DNA of 64,000 nt, from the NCBI RefSeq assembly GCF_029962835.1, contig NC_080575.1, positions 42,136,336-42,200,335 of the forward strand, given 5' to 3'. Both the position numbers and the translations under genes were made by a program. Source of the stretch: Magnolia sinica. Taxonomy: Eukaryota; Streptophyta; Magnoliopsida; Magnoliales; Magnoliaceae. Under the pieces are notes generated by a model that did not search any database, was not told the origin of the DNA, and saw nothing but the letters and a program-made list of their open reading frames with translations. The number at the start of each line of letters is the position of its first letter. The first letter of the stretch is position 1. Positions 57,162 through 64,000 of the stretch are shown here, piece after piece.

Positions 57162-58825
57162 ATGATGCTGGAAGGAGGAGGGTATTATAACTTCAAGAAG
57201 ACGGACGATATATGCCAAGGTGTTTGCGGGCAGGTATTTATTTTATTTTAATTTTGTAAATGGATCTGTTTCTTTCTTTGTTTTGGGGATTATTTGATTT
57301 GATTATATGCATGTTATCATTACGGTTTTTTTTAAAAAAAAAAAAAAAATTTAAAATTTTTCTGTGTTTTCTTGAAGATTTTCTTCTGTATTTTGGGAAG
57401 GGGAATGTAATTTTGGGGAATTTGATTGTGGAAAATCCAATATCCCAAAGCATTGTTTTTGTTGTTCATATTAGGGATTTGGATGAAGTAGATTTATGCA
57501 ATGTGGGGAATTGAGAATTTGGGGGTTTTTCTTATTGGGAAATTGAAAATAGGGTTTTTGTTCATGTGGGTTATTGGTTACTTATGTTGTGGTTTATTGA
57601 TTTATGTGAAGATTGTGAAAATTGGATTTGTTTCCGATTTCTTGTTTGATGATAATGGATGATTTTGTTTCTAGATTTTTGTTTACCTTATTAGATAAAT
57701 CAATTGATGGTTTCTACTTGGCAGGAGGCAGCACGTACCGCTTTCAGTATGTCGAGGTTGCGGTGCATTCTCAGAGGGTTGGATTTTAAAGCTTACATCC
57801 TTTTGTTCGTTGTTGTGCCCATGTCGATTTTTGGGATTTACCTACATGGTCAGAAGATCTCGTATTTCCTACGGCCGATATGGGAATCTCCCCCCAAGCC
57901 GTTCCATGACATCCCTCACTATTACCATGAGAATGTTTCTATGGAGAACCTCTGCAAGCTTCACGGGTGGGGAATCCGAGAAAGCCCAAGGCGTGTTTTC
58001 GATGCGGTGCTGTTCAGCAACGAGTTGGACATTCTCACTATCAGATGGAATGAACTGTACCCATATATCACACAGTTTGTTCTCCTTGAATCGAATTCGA
58101 CGTTCACTGGATTACCAAAGCCCCTGGTTTTCGCTAGCCATCGAGATGAATTCAAATTTATTGAGTCAAGGCTGACTTATGGAACTATTGGCGGAAGATT
58201 TAAGAAAGGGGAGAACCCATTTGTCGAAGAAGCTTATCAGCGAGTCGCTCTTGATCAGCTCCTCAAGATAGCCGGTATAACTGATGATGACTTGTTGATC
58301 ATGTCCGATGTTGATGAAATCCCGAGCAGTCACACAATTAATCTCTTGAGGTGGTGTGATGACATACCTCCAATTCTACATCTTCGCCTCCATAACTATT
58401 TGTATTCTTTTGAGTTTCTTGTTGATGATAAGAGTTGGAGGGCTTCCGTTCATAGGTATCAGACTGGTAAGACAAGATATGCTCATTATCGCCAGACAGA
58501 CGACATCTTGTCAGACTCGGGATGGCACTGTAGCTTTTGCTTCCGGCGTATAAGCGAGTTCATATTCAAGATGAAGGCGTATAGTCACAATGACCGTGTG
58601 AGGTTCTCTCATTACCTCAAGACGTCGAGGGTGCAGGATGTGATCTGCCGTGGGGCCGACTTGTTTGACATGCTGCCTGAGGAGTACACTTTCAAGGAAA
58701 TCATTGGGAAGTTAGGACCGATACCTCACTCATATTCAGCAGTTCATCTTCCAGCATATCTACTACAGAATGCCGAAAAGTACAAATTTCTCCTTCCTGG
58801 TAATTGCGTGAGAGAACGTGGCTGA
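57162..58825 (+). CDS. Family 17 glycosyltransferase (beta-1,4-N-acetylglucosaminyltransferase-like), two exons
   Basis: Exon 1 is 57162-57233 (24 codons, [20 protein letters not shown]...). The phase-0 intron is 57234-57724 (gt...ggcag), and exon 2 is 57725-58825, giving 390 residues, the usual length of plant members. A cytoplasmic tail is followed by one membrane anchor at residues ~46-64 ([20 protein letters not shown]), so a type II Golgi protein is expected. The lumenal GT17 domain starts near 98 (LCKLHGWG, then [22 protein letters not shown]). It carries the metal/nucleotide-sugar motif SDVDE at 218-222 and sequons at 94 and 148. The animal relative (GnT-III) adds bisecting GlcNAc to N-glycans. 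Plants lack that product, so the plant substrate is uncertain. No stops, normal composition: an intact host gene. The exon 1 start is chosen because its peptide matches the conserved plant N-terminus, whereas starting in exon 2 would use intron sequence. Confidence 0.95.
57234..57724 (+). other. Intron of the GT17 gene
   Basis: 491 bp, AT-rich, with a GT donor (caggtattta) and an AG acceptor (ctacttggcag). It contains a poly-A run at 57336-57349. Open frames inside it are by chance. Confidence 0.88.
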
Positions 58826-59690
58826 GTTCGTTGATGGGTCTCAAAGCTTAACCTTGGTCGTCGCTAGTGGTGCTCCTGCAGAACCAATCGGATATTCTTT
58901 TTTCGACATTGATGAGTTGGTGTTGTGTGGGATACCGGTTCCCCCCCTAAATTAGATCATTCTTTAGAGAGAGAAAAAAAAAAAAAAGTTTTGGGAAGAA
59001 TGGATGAGTTCTTGGGGCTTCCAAGGGTGGTTTATACTCTGTATAAAGACTTCCTCCCGTGTTGGATTTTGTTTAAGACTCGTCCATTTGCCCAAGAAAC
59101 TGCTCATTTGGGGATTACCACCACTGCCACTGTTGCTTCCAAAAGCTGTCTATCCCTTCTTGGTATGGCAAGAACCCTGCACTACATGTTGTTGAACACA
59201 AAATGAATTACATATTACCGGGCTTTTCTGTGCTGGGAAATTTCTCTTCTTTGAGACTAATTTATTCACATATTCTTACAATTTGTGTAGATGTTGTGGT
59301 TTGACTCATGCGTACACATACCATCTGATTGCCTGCTGCTTTCTTTGATGATAATGCTTGCCTTATCCTTTCCTTATCTTTGCATTACATTCAAGATCAT
59401 GGGATTTTAATCTTTGAATTTACATGGAGGTATTCATTAGTCTTTAGAGAATGCACTCAACAGCAACAGTGCCCTAGCTGGTTTGTTCATTTTTATTTTT
59501 TATTTTTCTCACAAAGTGTGGCCACTTTTGGTGGGCATTGATGGTGGAGAACATTTTGTACTCCTAACTGCTTTGTTCTTGCATGTGGTTGCTTCTTTGT
59601 TGTTATTTCACTAATAACAATCTTAACACAAAACTTAAATAGATAGGCATTATCATCCACAACTGGCAAATTCTGTCACTCTTTTGAGGT
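58826..59690 (+). other. 3' untranslated region and downstream flank of GT17
   Basis: Non-coding sequence after the TGA at 58823-58825, with an A-run at 58975-58988. No unambiguous AATAAA signal is near the stop. AT-rich candidates lie around 59200-59310 and 59600-59640, so the poly(A) site is not assigned. Confidence 0.5.
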
Positions 59691-60360
59691 GCAAGATAAG
59701 GAAATGCTTCTGTCTCTCTACTTTTCTTTTTAAAACTTTATGATGCAGCGCGAGCTGTGGAGATTTGCTAGAATACATCCCAATGTATCGTAATAAGATA
59801 TGTCGGGACTCTAGCTATTAATTTGGGACTGTTTACATGACCCAAATATTTTGTGGCGGGGTTCCCCTTTCTGGGGTTGCCCAGAAAAAAAAAAAAAAAA
59901 CCATTCAGATTGAATATTTCAACCCCTTGATTATACAAAAGGTTATGGGTCCATTTTCAAAGCAAACGAGCCAAATTATTTAAGGGTAGAAATAATCCAA
60001 TCCAATTTCAATGTCATTCTTTTCAGGTGCAAGATAAGGAAATGCTTCTCTCTCTACTTTTCCTTTAAAAATTTTATGACACAGTGCCTGATGTCAAGGT
60101 TTGCTAGAATACGTCCCAATTTATTGCCATGAGATACATTGGGACCAATGGCAACCATTACCATTTGGCCGTGCATCCATTATGACCCTGTAATGCGTAA
60201 CAGTTGGCACCATCACCATTACGTAATGGCCGTTACAGCACACCATGTTTGGAACTCTAGCTATTCAACTTGGGACTATTTACTTGATCCAAATCTTTTA
60301 TGTGATAAGGTTCCCCTTTCTGGAGTTGCCCAGAAAGACCCTGAGATTCCAAATTATTGA
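59690..60360 (+). repeat. Tandemly duplicated repeat, second copy with an insertion
   Basis: 59692-59885 and 60027-60340 share ggtgcaagataaggaaatgc, tttgctagaatac.tcccaat, ctctagctatt and ggttcccctttctgg. The second copy carries about 105 extra bp (60141-60246) rich in CATTACGTAATGGCCGTTAC-type palindromic words, probably a small transposon. Confidence 0.8.
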
Positions 60361-61316
60361 AGGGTTGAATAATCCAACCTAGAGCTTTTGTTGTTGTTGT
60401 TGTTGTTCTTTCTCCCCACGACCATCATCCCATGCAAAGTAAGCCCGTAATCAAAGTCCCGCCTCATCCTATTGCAATATGTTGGTTTTTATTCTAGCAA
60501 ACCTCCCTGCTGTGCTGCTCAGGTAGGGTTTGGGATGTGGGTGTCATGCTTGCTTGATCCTAACCCTCTGGCTCGGGGTAATGGGGCTACCCCCATATAT
60601 TCACTCTTTCAAGCATGGGAAAAGGGTGGTTGTCCTTGGACATGCTCAAGCAAAATCGTGATCCAGTAGCTTTTGCCATTTCGATGAATGTAATACCTCT
60701 ACTTCAGTAGGGTCCACCATGGGTAAGCCTTGAATGCTCCATTTTCTGTGAAGATGATCCTAACCATTCAATAATGGGCACGAAATCATTTTGACCCTTG
60801 TATGATTTTATTTCTCCAAGTAAATCGAATTCCTACATTCGTTTCTTAAAACTAGGTACTTTCTTGTGACATATTCATGGTGGGACCTACCTCTTGAATG
60901 GATTCAGATCATCCACATGCGTTGCTTAGGTATCGTAATGTTGAGTTTAGTTGATCATTCATGCACAGGGCACAAATATAATTCCACAGGCTCGCATGAC
61001 CTGGGCATTTATATTTTTCATTACAAAATTGTGTAAAGAGAGCATTTGATACTTAGATGCCAGTATTTAAGTTACCAAGCATTAGACCATATGATTGTCC
61101 AGGTTTTTCAATGAATGGTTGGCATTCAATGTGCATGGCTATGGCCATCCAACAAGTGTGACTTTTGGGTTGACCTACCCATGACAGAGCCTGATAGATG
61201 AATGGCCTGGATCTCATGGATGTAGGACATGTTTGGATATAAGGTGTCTGATAACTAGCTAGATATCTCCATCTAGCAATTGCTCCTTTTCCCTCAAGTA
61301 TTGATTGATGTATTTT
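60361..61316. other. Non-coding flank
   Basis: Contains a GTT trinucleotide repeat (60391-60408) and degraded repeat phrases. No gene, RNA or bounded element was recognised. Confidence 0.5.
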
Positions 61317-61513
61317 GGCCCTGTTTGGTAGGTGTCTAGAAATGAGCTCATCTCAGTAGTTATTTATTAGAGATCTTGATCGCTAATACATAATGAGGTC
61401 ATGTTATCAGTAGTCATCTATTAAATTTTGTGATATCTAATGCATAATTACTCTTTAAAAAATAAAATAAAAATTGAGATGAACTCACTTTAAGGTGTCT
61501 ACCAATTAGGGCC
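61317..61513. mobile_element. Small Tourist-like MITE
   Basis: Starts GGCCCTGTTTGGTAGGTGTC and ends GGTGTCTACCAATTAGGGCC. The two ends are inverted repeats that extend inwards through a GAGCTCATCTCAG / TTGAGATGAACTC pair. The flanks are ttt and tta, close to the 3-bp TWA duplication of PIF/Harbinger elements. It is 197 bp and non-coding. Confidence 0.72.
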
Positions 61514-62185
61514 TTAGTTATTATTATCATTATCATTATTATTATTATTTTGATTTTTGGAGATGGCAGAGCCATAGCTATATCTGCCGCAGATCCCATA
61601 GTAATGTGCATGTTACATCATTCTTGGCACAGTCGACACCAGAGATTCGATTGACCTGATATCTATGTATCATATTACATATTATCTTTCTGTGACCATA
61701 GTTTTAAATTCCCTTTTGATTTTTTGGAAAAGAAAGAAAACTCTAGCGATTGCATTAATGTTTCATTTGATAGGAAAACAATTTGATTTGGCCAAGGCTG
61801 CTTTTTTGTTGTACTTATCATGAAATATTTCGTACCATATTAGTCTTAGTAAGTTTATTTTTTTTTTGGGGTGAGATTTCATGATATTTGGTGCAACTAA
61901 ATGCACCCTCGACTAAATTAAACTAATTTCCTTTTTAAAAAAAAAATCACTTTTCTTTTGTAAAGAGCAAAGCATGGATTATTGCACTGAGTCTTTTTAT
62001 GGAGATTTATGGCTGGGGATTGTTTCTTGTTCTCTGTCATTGAAGGGTAGACAATGTGTCTAGTTTGTTCGGTACCTTGGTTGGCTAGCATAATGCAAAA
62101 ATCATACCAAATGAATCCATGTTTTAAACCATATATGAGAAGAGGATAGTTTAGATGGAGTGGATGAAAGCAAAGAAGCATTTCC
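61514..62185. repeat. First copy of a downstream duplicated segment (left part)
   Basis: Contains an ATT repeat (61515-61550) and, from about 61770, words shared with 62830-62990 (ggaaaacaatttgatttgg, caccctcgactaaattaaac, gtggatgaaagca). No gene is seen. Confidence 0.55.
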
Positions 62186-62311
62186 TATATATATATATAT
62201 AGTACACACCCCACTGTCAGTCCATACTCCACTAGGGAATCGATACCATGACCTCATGTGTTGAAACGAGGTATCTTCTCTCAGTCTACCACTTGAAATA
62301 TGGATCAAGGT
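62186..62311 (-). mobile_element. tRNA-derived SINE with TA-repeat tail
   Basis: The minus strand shows an A-box-like AGTGGTAGACTGAGA (62280-62294) and a B box GGTCATGGTATCGATTCCC (62235-62253), ending in a TA repeat (62187-62201). It interrupts a sequence whose uninterrupted copy is at 62985-63120, so the insertion can be judged against an empty site. Confidence 0.75.
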
Positions 62312-64000
62312 GTTTCCAATCACTATATTGAAACATTTAATCAATGTGTCCCACAATGGTGTATGTCTTCATCATCGTAAACATATTTTGAATAAGTTTT
62401 ACCGTGGTGCATGTGTGTGCATCCCACCCATTTAATAAGGTCGTCGCACCATGAAAATAGGACGCCTCAGGAATTAGGACAACCATGCTTAGATTAGCCT
62501 ATTTTTTGGCTGAGCTATTTAAATGGGCAGATTCGTTGGACAGGTTCCACGGAACACAAATCATGGTCCATGTGTTGAGGTTTGCTGGAATACATCCTAA
62601 AGGTATTGGAATCTGATATATGTTGGGACTTTTAGCCATTGAATGTAAGTGATCAATGATACAAACTGTTTATTTCAACCTCTTAAAACCCCACCATAAG
62701 ATTGGGGTCAGCCCAAGCCCAGTCATTATGCTAAATAGGCCAAGAAACCCTGCCCTGACCTAGCCCACAGCCCATTACTTGGTGACCCAACATGATCCAC
62801 TTAAAATTTATGTATCCTGACCCATTTAATTATTACCAGGAAAACAAATTGATTTGGTGTAACCAAACACACCCTCAACCAAATTAAACTCATTTACTTC
62901 AAATGGCATGGACAACCAATCCCTCGGTTAGTAATCCATACCAATTGAATCAATCTTTTCCATAGCAGGAAAAGTGGACAGTTGAAATAGGTGGATGAAA
63001 GCATCTGGAAACATTTATTCAATTTTTCCAACAATGGTGTGTATGTGTGTAAAACTCTGTTGAAAAAGTCCCCACCATGGTATATGCCTGTACCATCCAA
63101 ACCTGCCCAATAGGGTCACCCTGCCAATGGTACATGACTTTCTACGCTCGAATACATCCTTATGCAGTGCAATATGATATTTTGGGACTTTAATCCAAAG
63201 TTGAGTTTTTCTTGAAATGATCCAAACCATTTATATGGAAATTCTCACTTTGTATTGTATAAAGATATCAAATAAAAGCTCTCAATTGGATTATTTGGGC
63301 CTTTTGCTTTAATTTATTTAATCAATTTGGTTGAAATATTCAATCAAAATTTTATTTTTTATTTTTTTTTATTTTTGAGTATATACCTTAGGCCGCCATC
63401 AAATAAATGGTTTCTCATTGAAAAAGGTCCAAAATCCTCCTGATGAGCCACCCCACGTGATGCTGGGATGGGTCTGATGAGGTCGAGCACCATCTTCCTC
63501 AGGGGGATAATTACTCCGAATCCATAGAGCTTCACTAGACTCTTTACAGATATTCCTCAAATCCACTATGAGAGATAGAAAATAGAAATAAATTCTAATA
63601 AAATCCGAAATAAATTGATTGATAAGAAAACAAAAAAAAAAAAAAAAAGGAGTTTATATTCCCTTAAATAATGATATGAACCCCCGGCAAAAGTTTCAGA
63701 ATCAAACTATAACTCAAACTCTCTAAAATCGTGACTGACTATAAATAGTAAACTTATTATTTATAGACATCATGATTTCCACTAGCCCTCCTGGTTTTTG
63801 GCCAAAAATAATAAGTGTCCTATTTGGCTTAACCATGTTATTCTCCTAAATTTTCTAACCACTTTTCATGTTGGACACAACTCCTAAGATTCAACTGATC
63901 AAAGGTTATGATCAAACTAGAACTTACTATAACTAGTAAAAATGGAAATAAAAAGGATTTTCGACTGTCCATTTGATGGAATCTTGCAAATTCAGCGTGG
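62312..64000. repeat. Duplicated non-coding repeats to the window end
   Basis: 62312-62680 continues the first copy of the duplicated segment and 62830-63260 is the second (shared caatggtgt.tatgt, ccaccatggt/taccgtggtgc, gaatacatcc and ttgggacttt). 63400-64000 is AT-rich, with an A-run at 63633-63648, and is unidentified. No coding region is supported. Confidence 0.6.

Noticed and set aside
57260..57514. 84-codon frame
   Set aside because: It falls in the intron between the two glycosyltransferase exons and is AT-rich low-complexity sequence.

Overview
This is a plant nuclear window. It shows spliced plant gene structure, Ty3/gypsy (Tat lineage) and Ty1/copia (Sirevirus) retroelements, hAT, Mutator and Tourist-type elements, and tRNA-derived SINEs. 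Recurrent GTGGGCCC and GATGTATGTGTTTCATCC phrases in the interspersed repeats recall magnoliid genomes, but that placement is an impression, not something shown here.

Only one convincing host gene is present, near the right end: a two-exon family-17 glycosyltransferase (57162-58825, + strand, 390 residues, intron 57234-57724) with a TATA box at 56734. Almost everything to its left, about 1-55.6 kb, is a nest of retrotransposons whose edges can be read from target-site duplications (TSDs).

Left block (1-16.4 kb): a decayed + strand Tat-like gypsy element (gag, protease, start of RT) is split by three insertions. These are two giant non-coding LTR-like units (2631-6937, TSD CCCCA; 7902-11423, TSD AGTGG) and a short gag-only element with two LTRs (12408-15690, TSD CAAGA/CAAGC). 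Middle block (16.4-35.0 kb): a minus-strand Sirevirus remnant is split by a third giant LTR-like unit (17318-22825, TSD GCCTT/GTCTT), which itself holds a hAT element (18826-19880, TSD ATGTGAAC). The same remnant is split again by a complete-looking 9.6 kb + strand Sirevirus (23863-33465, TSD GTATA) that lacks gag. Then come a copia LTR (35421-36234) and a long minus-strand Tat element (about 36.6-46.45 kb). That Tat element's protease gene is split by a fourth giant LTR unit (40224-43802, TSD AGGGG/ATGGG).

Right block (46.4-56.7 kb): a tRNA-type SINE, a Mutator-type MITE with a 9-bp TSD (47755-48295), and a palindromic LTR element (48622-50374). The palindrome has two inverted LTRs, both outer edges are the 3' end of an LTR, and it is flanked by a perfect 5-bp TSD (GTAGT). 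Next is a Tourist-like MITE split by a Tat derivative (51247-55466) that keeps only an antisense accessory ORF. Right of the gene (59-64 kb) are duplicated repeats, a small Tourist-like MITE and a second SINE.

The palindrome integrated as a unit is the most unusual object. Next in interest are the element reduced to an antisense ORF, the gag-less Sirevirus with TCGA-rich LTRs, and a Mutator-MITE interior that has been amplified into a tandem array inside an LTR. All retroelement coding regions carry stops or frameshifts, so they are fossils.
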